DNA of 12,323 nucleotides from positions 1-12,323 of the forward strand of contig CAYWKJ010000034.1 in the NCBI GenBank assembly GCA_964459205.1, written 5' to 3'. The notes below the pieces were generated by a model. It saw nothing but the letters and a program-made list of their open reading frames with translations. It made no database searches and was not told the origin of the DNA. Of the stretch, positions 1 to 6,872 are shown piece by piece; positions within the stretch are counted from its first letter, which is position 1; each line of letters opens with the position of its first letter. The DNA comes from JABJMC01 sp964459205 (GTDB lineage Bacteria > Patescibacteriota > Gracilibacteria > UBA1369 > UBA12473). The position numbers and the translations under genes were made by a program.

Positions 1-1226
1 ACCACGATAATAAGCCCAGCACCACTAACAATCATTGGAATACTTCCGGTTCCGCCTCCTTGCATAGCTTGTTGAATCAAAATAGGGGAGATTGCAATAA
101 CAGCTAAGAACACACCACCCCAAAGGTTTAACCTAGAAGAAACTTTAGTTAAATATTCAGCAGTTTCTTTTCCAGGACGGATTCCCGGAATAAAGCCGCC
201 TCTTTTTTGAATACTTTCGGCAACGTTTTTTGGATTGAAAGTGATACTAACGTAAAAGTAAGTGAATCCAATAATAAGAAAGAAGTAGAAAATTAGGTAC
301 AGAGCGCTTTGGCTTTGGAAGTAGGTGATAAAGAATTGTCCAACTGATTGAAGCCAAGCAGATTCAGCGTTAGCAAGAAATTGCCCCATAACAGAAGGGA
401 AAGTTACCATAGAAACAGCAAAGATGATCGGGATCATCCCGGCTTGGTTAACGCGAATAGGGAGCATAGCTTGCTCACCGCGCGCGGACCGGCCGCGACC
501 AGCATAGGTAATCGGGACGCGCCGTTGCCCTTCGGTTACTAGAATAACAATTACAGTAAAGAAAACAGTCAGAAGAATCATCCCAACAAGTGGAATAAGT
601 CTTTCAATATCTTGTTCAGCTAGGGCAAATACAGAGGCTAACATTGAAGGGACACCAGCCATAATTCCTCCAAAGATAAGGAGAGAAATACCATTGCCAA
701 TGCCTTTTTCAGTAATTAATTCACCAAGCCACATAAGCATTACAGTTCCCGTAGAAACAGTAATCATAATAGGAAGAATAACACTCGGATCAGTGATGTC
801 TTGGATAATTGGTACTGGAGCAGCAGCGTTAATAAGACTAATCATTCCGTATGATTGTAAGAAAGCTAATGGGAAAGTAAGCCATCTAGTTATTTGATTT
901 ATTTTGCGTCGACCTTCAGCTCCTTCTTTAGACATAGCTTCTAATTTAGGAGAAATCACAGTCATAAGCTGCATAATAATCGAAGCATTAATGTAAGGAG
1001 AAAGTCCCATCAACATAATCGAAAAATTCTCGGCACTACCTCCTGTTAACATGCTGAATGCTCCGAGTAATTTGTTTCTTTCAAACACAACTTTTAGGGC
1101 TTCTAAATCTACGCCTGGAATAGTGACGTGAGTTAGAAAGCGGAAAACAGTAAGAATAAATAACGTAAATAAAATCTTTTTGCGAAGATCTTTAGAATTC
1201 CAGATTTGAGTTATATATTTCAGCAT
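1..1226 (-). CDS. secY: Preprotein translocase channel subunit SecY (3' end cut off)
   Basis: SecY forms the membrane pore through which Sec substrates are exported or inserted. Reading from the ATG at 1226, 408 codons are in the window; about 30-40 residues (the end of TM10 and the cytosolic tail) lie beyond the edge. The start MLKYITQIWNSKDLRKK is followed by TM1, then the plug/TM2 signature GLSPYINASIIMQLM. A basic cytosolic loop (EGRRKINQ) and the long C4/C5-type loop with RRVPITYAGR and LPIRVNQAGMIPIIFA, a SecY hallmark, come next. Near the window edge GTGSIPMIVSGAGLIIVV fits the entry to TM10. It lies 11 nt after L15, its usual place at the end of the spc operon. The 11-nt gap is entirely pyrimidine, with no Shine-Dalgarno. 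Identification is secure; only the C-terminus is unseen. Confidence 0.97.
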   Translation of the reverse strand, partial: MLKYITQIWNSKDLRKKILFTLFILTVFRFLTHVTIPGVDLEALKVVFERNKLLGAFSMLTGGSAENFSIMLMGLSPYINASIIMQLMTVISPKLEAMSKEGAEGRRKINQITRWLTFPLAFLQSYGMISLINAAAPVPIIQDITDPSVILPIMITVSTGTVMLMWLGELITEKGIGNGISLLIFGGIMAGVPSMLASVFALAEQDIERLIPLVGMILLTVFFTVIVILVTEGQRRVPITYAGRGRSARGEQAMLPIRVNQAGMIPIIFAVSMVTFPSVMGQFLANAESAWLQSVGQFFITYFQSQSALYLIFYFFLIIGFTYFYVSITFNPKNVAESIQKRGGFIPGIRPGKETAEYLTKVSSRLNLWGGVFLAVIAISPILIQQAMQGGGTGSIPMIVSGAGLIIV

Positions 1227-1237
1227 GAAAGGAGGGA

Positions 1238-1705
1238 TTATTTAGCTGCTTTCTCTGCTTTAGCGGCGCCAACAGATCCACCAGCTTTTGTAATTTTTTC
1301 TTCAGCAGATTTAGAAACTTTATCTACTTGCACAGAGAGCTTGATTTTAATCTCGCCCATGCCAAGTATTTTAACAGGTTTCTTGGTAGTTCGGATAACT
1401 CTTTTTTTAGCAAGTGTTTCGCGAGTTACAGTATCACCATCTTTAAAAATGTCATTTAAAGTAGCCACGTTAATTGGCAAATATTCTGTGCGACAAGGGT
1501 TTTTAAAACCGCCAAGTTTAGGCATACGCATGTAAAGGGGAGTTTGTCCTCCTTCGAATCCTGGACGACGGCGTCCACCAGCGCGAGCAGTTTGACCGTT
1601 CATGCCACGACGACAATAGGTTCCTTGACCAGATCCATTGCCACGACCGACACGGATTCGTGCTTTGCGGCTTCCTTTGGCTGGTTTTAATTCATTCAGT
1701 TTCAT
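1238..1705 (-). CDS. rplO: 50S ribosomal protein L15
   Basis: L15 is a late-assembling large-subunit protein whose N-terminal extension threads through 23S rRNA. The 155-aa product has the typical start MKLNELKPAKGSRK and a glycine/arginine-rich rRNA-binding stretch at residues 19-58 (RGNGSGQGTYCRRG, then GQTARAGG and RRPGFEGGQTPLY). The globular domain follows, with RMPKLGGF at residues 60-67. Where many bacteria have a K/S/T-G-rich segment, this protein has TYCRRGMNGQ, a version I associate with Patescibacteria. The C-terminus is a short Ala/Lys tail. The gene follows S5 after 6 nt (TTTCTC), so the L30 gene that usually lies between them is missing. It precedes secY by 11 nt. Confidence 0.97.
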   Translation of the reverse strand: MKLNELKPAKGSRKARIRVGRGNGSGQGTYCRRGMNGQTARAGGRRRPGFEGGQTPLYMRMPKLGGFKNPCRTEYLPINVATLNDIFKDGDTVTRETLAKKRVIRTTKKPVKILGMGEIKIKLSVQVDKVSKSAEEKITKAGGSVGAAKAEKAAK

Positions 1706-1711
1706 GAGAAA

Positions 1712-2425
1712 TTATTTTTTAGGTGTTTCTTGTTTAGGAGTCTCTTGTTTAGGTTCTTCCTTTTTAGCCTTGATTGGTTTTTTGTCTGCTGGTTTGGCTG
1801 GTTTCTTGTCTGCAGGCTTTTTGTTGTTGTGAGGCTTTTTGTTGTTGTGAGGCTTTTTAGGTCCTTCTTTGCCTGGCCCCCCGTGTTTTTTTACTGGAGG
1901 AACTGGTTTCTTTTCTTCTTTTTTGAATTCTTTGTCATTAGGGCGAGCGCGAAGAGCTTTTAAAGCTTCGATAGTCGCTTTACTATTATTTAGTCTATTT
2001 GGTGATCCTAGAGTTTTGCTAAGGATGTTTTTGATTCCAGAAAGTTCGATAATAACGCGAGTAGCTCCGCCAGCAATAATTCCAGTACCAGGACCAGCTG
2101 GGATAAGTAGAATCTTAGAGGCTTTGAATTTGCTTTGAGTGCGGTGTCCAATAGTGTCGTCTTTGGTGATCGGTACTGTAATAAGATTGTGCTTAGCCTT
2201 GGTAACGGCTTTTTTAATAGCACCTACAACTTCATTAGATTTAGCAACACCAACACCAACTTTTCCTTTGTGATTGCCAATCGCAACAGTAGCGCGGAAG
2301 CGAAGACGTCGTCCTCCTTTAACCACACGAGTCACACGATCCAGTTGGATCACTGCTTCATCATATTCTTTTGGTTCTTGCTGCCTAGGGCCGCGTTTCC
2401 GGTTATTGCGTTGAGGTTTTCCCAT
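1712..2425 (-). CDS. rpsE: 30S ribosomal protein S5 with long repetitive C-terminal tail
   Basis: S5 binds at the mRNA entry side of the 30S subunit and affects decoding accuracy. The 237-aa product is long for the family, which is usually about 160-175 aa. Residues 22-100 carry the double-stranded-RNA-binding-like domain, with VVKGGRRLRFRATVAIGN and KGKVGVGVAKSNEV. The C-terminal S5 domain follows to about residue 165, with LLIPAGPGTGIIAGG, VIIELSGIKNILSKTLGS and NNSKATIEALKAL. Residues 166-237 are a low-complexity Lys/Pro/Glu/Asn tail containing internal repeats (KKPHNN twice; KPADKKP; KQETP twice). The core is intact, so this is a normal S5 with an added tail, probably disordered and exposed or contacting rRNA. 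The gene lies 15 nt after L18. Confidence 0.97.
   Translation of the reverse strand: MGKPQRNNRKRGPRQQEPKEYDEAVIQLDRVTRVVKGGRRLRFRATVAIGNHKGKVGVGVAKSNEVVGAIKKAVTKAKHNLITVPITKDDTIGHRTQSKFKASKILLIPAGPGTGIIAGGATRVIIELSGIKNILSKTLGSPNRLNNSKATIEALKALRARPNDKEFKKEEKKPVPPVKKHGGPGKEGPKKPHNNKKPHNNKKPADKKPAKPADKKPIKAKKEEPKQETPKQETPKK
1728..1858. repeat. rpsE: Short tandem repeats encoding the S5 tail
   Basis: Two direct repeats lie inside the 3' part of rpsE. An 18-bp unit (plus strand GGCTTTTTGTTGTTGTGA) occurs at 1815-1832 and 1833-1850, with the first 8 bases of a third copy at 1851-1858; it encodes KKPHNN. An 11-bp core (TCTTGTTTAGG) recurs at 1728-1738 and 1743-1753, a 15-bp period that encodes the repeated KQETP. 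Both periods are multiples of three, so copy-number change keeps the frame. Slippage could make the tail length vary between strains. Confidence 0.85.
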
Positions 2426-2440
2426 AGTAGGTTAGGTTGT

Positions 2441-2782
2441 TTAAAATTTTAAGCCAGCTTCACGAGCACCATCGGCAATAGCCTGTACTCGTCCGTGATA
2501 TTTATAGCCATTGCGATCAAAAACACATTCTTTAATTTTCATTTCCAGTGCTTTTTTAGCGATTTCTTCGCCAACCGCTTTAGCATTTTCAAGTTTCTTT
2601 CCTTTGGCTTTTTTCAGGTCAGAAACAGTAATAAGTGTTTTACCAGCATCATCATCGATAAGGTGAGCGTAGGTAGCGCGTAAACTGCGGAAGACTACTA
2701 GTCTTGGGCGAGTTGACGTGCCACTTAGTTTGGCTCGGATCTTATTATGACGACGTTTTCTGAGGATATCTTTTTTCTGCAT
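2441..2782 (-). CDS. rplR: 50S ribosomal protein L18
   Basis: L18 binds 5S rRNA with L5 and L25 and helps anchor it in the central protuberance. The 113-aa product is about the normal family length. It has a basic N-terminus (KKDILRKRRHNKIRAKLSGT), then the RPRLVVFRSLRATYAHLIDD strand-rich RNA-binding region. It ends with the strongly conserved FDRNGYKYHGRV and ADGAREAGLKF. It is placed between L6 (12 nt upstream) and S5 (15 nt downstream), the classical spc order. The leader sequence before its ATG is AT-rich with a CACC just before the start, and no purine ribosome-binding site is visible. Confidence 0.97.
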   Translation of the reverse strand: MQKKDILRKRRHNKIRAKLSGTSTRPRLVVFRSLRATYAHLIDDDAGKTLITVSDLKKAKGKKLENAKAVGEEIAKKALEMKIKECVFDRNGYKYHGRVQAIADGAREAGLKF

Positions 2783-2794
2783 GGTGATTAATTA

Positions 2795-3346
2795 TTAGGC
2801 TGCTTTGGCAGCAGTTTTACCGGCTTTGCGGTGAATATGTTCTTCTAGATATTTAACACCTTTTCCTTTGTAAGGTTCAGGTTTACGGAAGGCGCGGATT
2901 TCAGCGGCGGTTTGTCCAACCAGTTGTTTGTCGATTCCAGAAATAATTAGGATGTTCTTTTTTTCTTCGTCTGCTTTGAATTCAATACCTTCTGGCGCTA
3001 AGTATTCAATTGGATGAGAGTATCCAAGGCTTAAATTAAGCTTTTTGCCTTGAATTTGAAAGCGATAACCAACGCCATTTACTTCTAGCTTTCGAATGAA
3101 TCCTTCGGTAACACCAGTAATCATATTAGCAATTAAGCTGCGAGTTAAACCGTGTAGACTTTTGTGTTCTCGGTCATCACTTGGACGCTTAATAGTAACA
3201 GCTTTTTCAGTAACGATGACTTCCATATCAGGGTGAGGGGAGAGAGTTAATTCTCCTTTTGACCCTTTAATGGTGAGTACGTTGCCTTCATAAGTAGCGG
3301 TAACGCCATTTGGGATTGCGACAGGTTGTTTTCCGACTCGGGACAT
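2795..3346 (-). CDS. rplF: 50S ribosomal protein L6
   Basis: L6 lies near the factor-binding site and sarcin-ricin loop of the large subunit. The 183-aa product has the two tandem L6 domains: the N-terminal one starts MSRVGKQPVAIPNGV and contains VLTIKGSKGEL; the second contains VNGVGYRFQIQGKKLNLSLGYSHPI. The family signature PEPYKGKGVKYLEE is present near residue 160. The end is a short Lys/Ala extension (RKAGKTAAKAA). The gene starts 9 nt after S8 and is followed 12 nt later by L18. Everything looks ordinary for the family. Confidence 0.97.
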   Translation of the reverse strand: MSRVGKQPVAIPNGVTATYEGNVLTIKGSKGELTLSPHPDMEVIVTEKAVTIKRPSDDREHKSLHGLTRSLIANMITGVTEGFIRKLEVNGVGYRFQIQGKKLNLSLGYSHPIEYLAPEGIEFKADEEKKNILIISGIDKQLVGQTAAEIRAFRKPEPYKGKGVKYLEEHIHRKAGKTAAKAA

Positions 3347-3355
3347 GATTAATAG

Positions 3356-3739
3356 TTAGTAAATTTCGCAGAGAAGTTCGCCACCAATTTTGTTTTTCTT
3401 AGCATCTTTGTTAGACATGATGCCTTGTGGCGTAGAAAGAATAGCTATACCTAATCCACTAAGGATGGAAGGTACTTTGCTCGCTTTAACATAGATTCGT
3501 TGACCAGGTTTAGAAATACGTTTCAGGCTTAACTGTTGTGGTTTTTTGACCAATATAGCGTGAATTTCTTGGAACTTTCCACTGGTGTCGATGTTAACTT
3601 CTTCTAGGTAGCCGTTTTTAGCCATTACCTGAAGAACACTATATTTCATTTTAGAGAAAGGCATACGGACTTCGGTGTGACCAGCACGGTCAGCATTTCG
3701 AAGTCTTGTTAGCATGTCAGCGATGGGATCGGTGTTCAT
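3356..3739 (-). CDS. rpsH: 30S ribosomal protein S8
   Basis: S8 binds the central domain of 16S rRNA early in 30S assembly. In E. coli it also represses spc-operon translation by binding its own mRNA near L5. The 127-aa product begins MNTDPIADMLTRLRNADRAGH, the typical N-terminal domain. It ends with the C-terminal RNA-binding signature ILSTPQGIMSNKDAKK and IGGELLCEIY. The length is slightly below the usual 130-132 aa. The 29-nt gap from S14 is the longest inside the spc part, and it contains AACCTAATAAT then a TTTTCTCTC tract directly before ATG. I did not find an obvious S8-site mimic there, so autoregulation here is not shown. Confidence 0.97.
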   Translation of the reverse strand: MNTDPIADMLTRLRNADRAGHTEVRMPFSKMKYSVLQVMAKNGYLEEVNIDTSGKFQEIHAILVKKPQQLSLKRISKPGQRIYVKASKVPSILSGLGIAILSTPQGIMSNKDAKKNKIGGELLCEIY

Positions 3740-3768
3740 GAGAGAAAATTATTAGGTTGCGATGATTA

Positions 3769-3993
3769 TTACCAGGACGATTTTCTAACGCCCATAATTA
3801 GGCCGTTACTAGCTAGTTTGCGGAAGCAAATGCGACAGAGTCCAAAGCGTCGCATGTAGCTACCGATTTTTCCGCAGTTTTCACAGCGGTTATATACGCG
3901 GGTAGAAAAAGTAGATTTTTTACCAGCTTTTAAAGCGCGTAAGTGCTTTTTTTGGTTGCGGTCACATTTGACGACGAGGGCTTTGCGGGCCAT
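3769..3993 (-). CDS. rpsN: 30S ribosomal protein S14, zinc-binding type
   Basis: S14 is a late 30S head protein. This 74-aa version is the zinc-ribbon (C+, type Z) form: cysteines 37, 40, 53 and 56 form CENC...CRIC, with RRFGLCRICFRK and the invariant C-terminal end GVRKSSW. Type-Z S14 is usually about 61 aa. The extra residues here sit N-terminal to the ribbon, around residues 11-27 (DRNQKKHLRALKAGKKS), giving a longer basic segment. Both the zinc ligands and the C-terminus are intact. The gene follows L5 after 14 nt, and the gap TAACCTAATGCTCT shows no Shine-Dalgarno. Confidence 0.96.
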   Translation of the reverse strand: MARKALVVKCDRNQKKHLRALKAGKKSTFSTRVYNRCENCGKIGSYMRRFGLCRICFRKLASNGLIMGVRKSSW

Positions 3994-4007
3994 AGAGCAT
4001 TAGGTTA

Positions 4008-4559
4008 TTAATCTTGCTTAGGTTCATCCTTGAAAGGAAATCCAAGAGCTTTTAAAAGCTTATAAGCGGCAACATTGTCTTTAGCAGTGGTGCCAATGGT
4101 AATTTGCATACCATGATTGCGACTAACATTATCAGGGTTTACTTCGGGGAATACAGTGATTTCTTTGATTCCGAGGCTGTAGTTACCATGGCCATCAAAG
4201 CCACGAACAGAAATTCCACGGAAGTCTCGAATACGTGGTAATGACACATGAACTAATCTTCCAAGGAAGTCGTACATGCGCTTGCCACGTAAAGTCACAC
4301 TTACTCCAACCGGGTCTCCTTCACGTAATTTAAAGTTCGAAACAGCCATACGAGATTTATTCACAACTGGTTTTTGACCAGTTAGAGCAGTTAGATTTTC
4401 AATAACTTGTTCAAAGTTCTTGTCTCCTCCTTTTCGGATGTAGCTTCCAATCCTGGCACTTACATTTACTTTGGTAATGCGTGGTGCAGCAAGATCGTTG
4501 GTTGTGCCTAGGTCTTTTTTGACCTCAGGGAGAATCTTGTTGTACAGAGCTTTCATCAT
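4008..4559 (-). CDS. rplE: 50S ribosomal protein L5
   Basis: L5 binds 5S rRNA and forms the B1b bridge to the small-subunit head. The 183-aa product matches the family length. Recognisable blocks are LYNKILPEVKKDLG at the N-terminus, PRITKVNVSARIG, the LTGQKPVVNKSRMAVSNFKLREGDPVG block and PRIRDFRGISVRGFDGHGNY. The sequence FPEVNPDNVSRNHGMQITI near residue 140 is also a family signature. Two adjacent ATG codons (4559 and 4556) could each initiate; I used the first, which leaves 3 nt after the L24 stop. The tight spacing suggests translational coupling to L24. Confidence 0.97.
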   Translation of the reverse strand: MMKALYNKILPEVKKDLGTTNDLAAPRITKVNVSARIGSYIRKGGDKNFEQVIENLTALTGQKPVVNKSRMAVSNFKLREGDPVGVSVTLRGKRMYDFLGRLVHVSLPRIRDFRGISVRGFDGHGNYSLGIKEITVFPEVNPDNVSRNHGMQITIGTTAKDNVAAYKLLKALGFPFKDEPKQD

Positions 4560-4562
4560 TAT

Positions 4563-4895
4563 TTAAGATTTTTTACTAGTAGAGACTTTATCTAAAGATT
4601 GATTACATTTTTTACAGACACGTTGTTTTTTCTTGTTCTCGAGAATGATATATCCAACGCGAGTTGCCTTGCTACAGTGTGGGCAGAGCACTTTGACGTT
4701 AGAAGCATGAATTGGTGCTTCGAAAGTGATAATTTCACCAGGACGAGAAGTAGTCTTTTTAATGTGCTTTTTTCGCATGTTTACCTTTTCAACCACAATT
4801 TTGTCGCTTTTTCTGAAGGTTCGCATTACTTTGCCGGTTGAATTACGGCTTTTTCCAGCGGTTACCAATACGTTGTCGTCTTTTTTGACTTTCAT
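4563..4895 (-). CDS. rplX: 50S ribosomal protein L24 with C-terminal zinc ribbon
   Basis: L24 is an assembly initiator of the 50S subunit and lies near the exit tunnel. The 110-aa product has the KOW motif in its first part (MKVKKDDNVLVTAGKSRNSTGKV), then VEKVNMRKKHIKKT. A second part carries two Cys pairs, CPHC at 71-74 and CKKC at 94-97, which look like a small zinc ribbon. This C-terminal ribbon is widespread in bacterial L24 but is absent or degenerate in some lineages, so here all four ligands are kept. It begins only 2 nt after the L14 stop (TAA TC ATG), implying coupled translation. Confidence 0.96.
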   Translation of the reverse strand: MKVKKDDNVLVTAGKSRNSTGKVMRTFRKSDKIVVEKVNMRKKHIKKTTSRPGEIITFEAPIHASNVKVLCPHCSKATRVGYIILENKKKQRVCKKCNQSLDKVSTSKKS

Positions 4896-4897
4896 GA

Positions 4898-5266
4898 TTA
4901 GATTACGTCAGGAGCTAAGGAAATAATTTTTTGGAACCCACGGTCACGGAGCTCACGAGCTACCGGACCAAATACACGAGTTCCTTTTGGTACATTATCT
5001 TTGTTTACAATAACTACAGCATTGTCGTCGAAGCGAACATAAGAACCATCTTTACGACCCATTTCTTTGCGTTGACGGACAACAACAGCGCGCTCAACAG
5101 CTTTCTTTTTAACAATTCCATTAGGAGCGGCTTCTTTAACAGTGACTACAATTAGGTCTCCAATGCGAGCATAGCGACGCTTAGACCCTCCGAGGACTTT
5201 GATACACATTACCTCTTTGGCACCAGTGTTATCTGCGACTTTTAAGCGAGTTTGAGTTTGAATCAT
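4898..5266 (-). CDS. rplN: 50S ribosomal protein L14
   Basis: L14 sits at the subunit interface and forms part of bridge B8; it is also the docking site of the silencing factor RsfS. At 122 aa it has the exact usual length. The sequence is canonical: MIQTQTRLKVADNTGAKEVM, KVLGGSKRRYARIGD, VKEAAPNGIVKK, the VVRQRKEMGRKDGSYVRFDDNA block and GTRVFGPVARELR. The C-terminus is KIISLAPDVI where many bacteria have KIVSLAPEVL. The upstream neighbour S17 ends 5 nt before it and L24 starts 2 nt after it. Confidence 0.98.
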   Translation of the reverse strand: MIQTQTRLKVADNTGAKEVMCIKVLGGSKRRYARIGDLIVVTVKEAAPNGIVKKKAVERAVVVRQRKEMGRKDGSYVRFDDNAVVIVNKDNVPKGTRVFGPVARELRDRGFQKIISLAPDVI

Positions 5267-5271
5267 GTTAT

Positions 5272-5508
5272 TTAAGTAGTTTCTTTAGTAGGTTTTTCGG
5301 TTGTCCAGCGTTTCATTTTAGATAGTGGACGAGTTTCATAGATAGTTATGGTGTCTCCGACCTTAGCTTGGTTTTTCTCATCATGAGCATGGAATTTTTT
5401 GGAGATACGGTATCGTTTTTTGTACTTAGCATGTTCCTGGTAGGTGTCTACCTGGACGACGATAGTTTTATCTTTGGCTGTGATAACGGTTCCAGTTTTG
5501 CTGCGCAT
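5272..5508 (-). CDS. rpsQ: 30S ribosomal protein S17
   Basis: S17 is a primary 16S rRNA-binding protein with an OB fold, needed early in 30S assembly. The 78-aa product shows KTGTVITAKDKTIVVQVD at the N-terminus, then KYKKRYRISKKFHAHDE and VGDTITIYETRPLSKMKRW, the S17 family signature. It is slightly shorter at the N-terminus than many homologues (which start around 5-10 residues earlier). A short hydrophilic tail (TTEKPTKETT) ends it. It starts 10 nt after L29, in the sequence TAACCTTTAAATC. Confidence 0.96.
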   Translation of the reverse strand: MRSKTGTVITAKDKTIVVQVDTYQEHAKYKKRYRISKKFHAHDEKNQAKVGDTITIYETRPLSKMKRWTTEKPTKETT

Positions 5509-5518
5509 GATTTAAAGG

Positions 5519-5743
5519 TTATTTTTTAGGGGAAGCTTCTTCGGTGGGCTCTTGTTTCGCCAGGGCGTTCATAAGGGTCAAAATCTGAGCAATATAACGT
5601 TTGTTAGCAGTAATTAAGTGAGATTTTTTATCTTGGCTCATTTTTACCGATAGCTTGGCGCTAAGCCAGTTACGGCGAGCTTTTTGGAGCTCAGCATTTA
5701 GGTCTTTGAGATTGAGTTTTCGTAGTTCAACGAATGGAAGCAT
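5519..5743 (-). CDS. rpmC: 50S ribosomal protein L29
   Basis: L29 is a small two-helix protein at the polypeptide exit tunnel and part of the docking site for trigger factor and SRP. The 74-aa product has the expected first helix (LRKLNLKDLNAELQKARRNW) and a weaker match in the second helix, where KSHLITANKRYIAQILTLMN stands in for the usual R-x-x-R-x-x-I-A-R-I-x-T. Position between L16 and S17 supports the call as much as the sequence does. The C-terminus is a short acidic/lysine tail. A TTTTCTTTCA pyrimidine-rich tract fills the 10-nt gap before its ATG. Confidence 0.93.
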   Translation of the reverse strand: MLPFVELRKLNLKDLNAELQKARRNWLSAKLSVKMSQDKKSHLITANKRYIAQILTLMNALAKQEPTEEASPKK

Positions 5744-5753
5744 TGAAAGAAAA

Positions 5754-6173
5754 TTAGATAGTTTCTTGAGTAATAAATTTAGTTGTCACCGGGAGTTTGT
5801 GGCCAGCTAAGCGCATAGCTTCACGAGCAGTTGCTTCATCTACACCATCGATTTCAAATAGAATCATTCCTGGTTTGGCGGTTAATACATAGTGATCAAC
5901 AGCTCCTTTACCAGATCCCATGGGGACTTCAGCACCTTTTCTGGTGACTGGAGTATGTGGGAAAGCTCGAATCCAGATTTTTCCACCACGTTTGATGTAA
6001 CGAGTCATAGCACGACGAGCAGCTTCTATCTGGCGAGATGTAATTTCACTAGTTGCAGTAGATTTTAAGGCGTAAGACCCAAAGCTAATCCTGTCGCCAC
6101 GCTGGGCTTTTCCTGTGAATTTCCCTCTGAGGCGGAACATCTTCCGGTATTTCATCTTTTTAGGTAGAAGCAT
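5754..6173 (-). CDS. rplP: 50S ribosomal protein L16
   Basis: L16 lies next to the A site and peptidyl-transferase region and shapes tRNA binding. The 139-aa product starts MLLPKKMKYRKMFRLRGK and contains FGSYALKSTATSEITSRQIEA in its middle, with R-A-M-T-R-Y-I-K-R-G-G-K, the known family motif. The conserved loop reads RKGAEVPMGSGKGAVDHYV at residues 78-96. Most bacteria have an arginine where this has Pro84 (E. coli Arg81, the residue hydroxylated by YcfD/RoxA), and the first lysine of MGKGKG is Ser. The rest, including LFEIDGVDEATAREAMRLAGHKLP, is normal. It starts 6 nt (TCCCCC) after S3. Confidence 0.97.
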   Translation of the reverse strand: MLLPKKMKYRKMFRLRGKFTGKAQRGDRISFGSYALKSTATSEITSRQIEAARRAMTRYIKRGGKIWIRAFPHTPVTRKGAEVPMGSGKGAVDHYVLTAKPGMILFEIDGVDEATAREAMRLAGHKLPVTTKFITQETI

Positions 6174-6179
6174 GGGGGA

Positions 6180-6857
6180 TTATTTAGTTTCAGGTTTAAT
6201 AGATTCAGAGACCATTTCAGATAGTTTATTAAAGACCTCTCCTTTATAGATCCAAACTTTGATTCCGATTGTTCCATAGGTGGTCCAAGCTGGATAAAAA
6301 GCGTAATCAATATTTGCTCTTAAGGTATGAAGTGGAATTTTTCCTTCAGTGAAGGTTTCAGCGCGAGCGATTTCAACTCCGTTAAGACGTCCTTTAATGC
6401 CAACTTTTACACCCTTAGCTCCGGCTTCTCTTGCTCTTTGGATCGCACTTTTGATAGCGCGGCGGTAAGAAACACGTCGTGTAACCTGGCGCGCGATATT
6501 TTCAGCGACAATATAAGAGTCTATATCAGGGTTCTTAATCTCTTTAACAGTTACGGAAAATCGTTTTGGTCGGAATTTCTTTTGTAGAGTTTCTTGGAAT
6601 TTTTCAATGCCTTCACCTTGTCGGCCGATAACCGCACCAGGGCGAGAAGTATGAATGATCAGATTTGTATTGTTGGCATCGCGAAGGATTTCAACTTTAG
6701 AAATGTGACCCTCTTTGAAATACGTTTTGATGAATTTTCTAATTTGCAAATCTTCGTGTAAGAGTTTCTTGTATTGGTGCTTGCCAGCGAACCAATTAGA
6801 TTCCCAAGTATTGATAATTCCGATACGTAGTGATTTTGGGTTAACTTTTTGTCCCAT
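6180..6857 (-). CDS. rpsC: 30S ribosomal protein S3
   Basis: S3 lines the mRNA entry channel and contributes to mRNA unwinding. The 225-aa product begins MGQKVNPKSLRIGIINTWES. It has the type II KH domain with the GxxG loop at 78-81 (VIGRQGEGIEKF), followed by a C-terminal S3 domain containing ENIARQVTRRVSYRRAIK and GAKGVKVGIKGRLNGVEIAR. The later stretch IPLHTLRANIDYAFYPAWTTYGTIGIKVWIYKGE is also diagnostic. Length is normal. It is separated from L22 by 15 nt, of which 13 are pyrimidines. Confidence 0.98.
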   Translation of the reverse strand: MGQKVNPKSLRIGIINTWESNWFAGKHQYKKLLHEDLQIRKFIKTYFKEGHISKVEILRDANNTNLIIHTSRPGAVIGRQGEGIEKFQETLQKKFRPKRFSVTVKEIKNPDIDSYIVAENIARQVTRRVSYRRAIKSAIQRAREAGAKGVKVGIKGRLNGVEIARAETFTEGKIPLHTLRANIDYAFYPAWTTYGTIGIKVWIYKGEVFNKLSEMVSESIKPETK

Positions 6858-6872
6858 AGAGGGGAGATTAGA

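Noticed and set aside
1230..1236. AGGAGGG reads like a strong Shine-Dalgarno
   Set aside because: It lies on the plus strand, while secY and L15 are both on the minus strand; no plus-strand gene starts there.
2135..2452. Plus-strand open frames opposite the ribosomal genes
   Set aside because: Their translations are low-complexity Phe/Ser-rich shadows of conserved minus-strand genes, without start signals.
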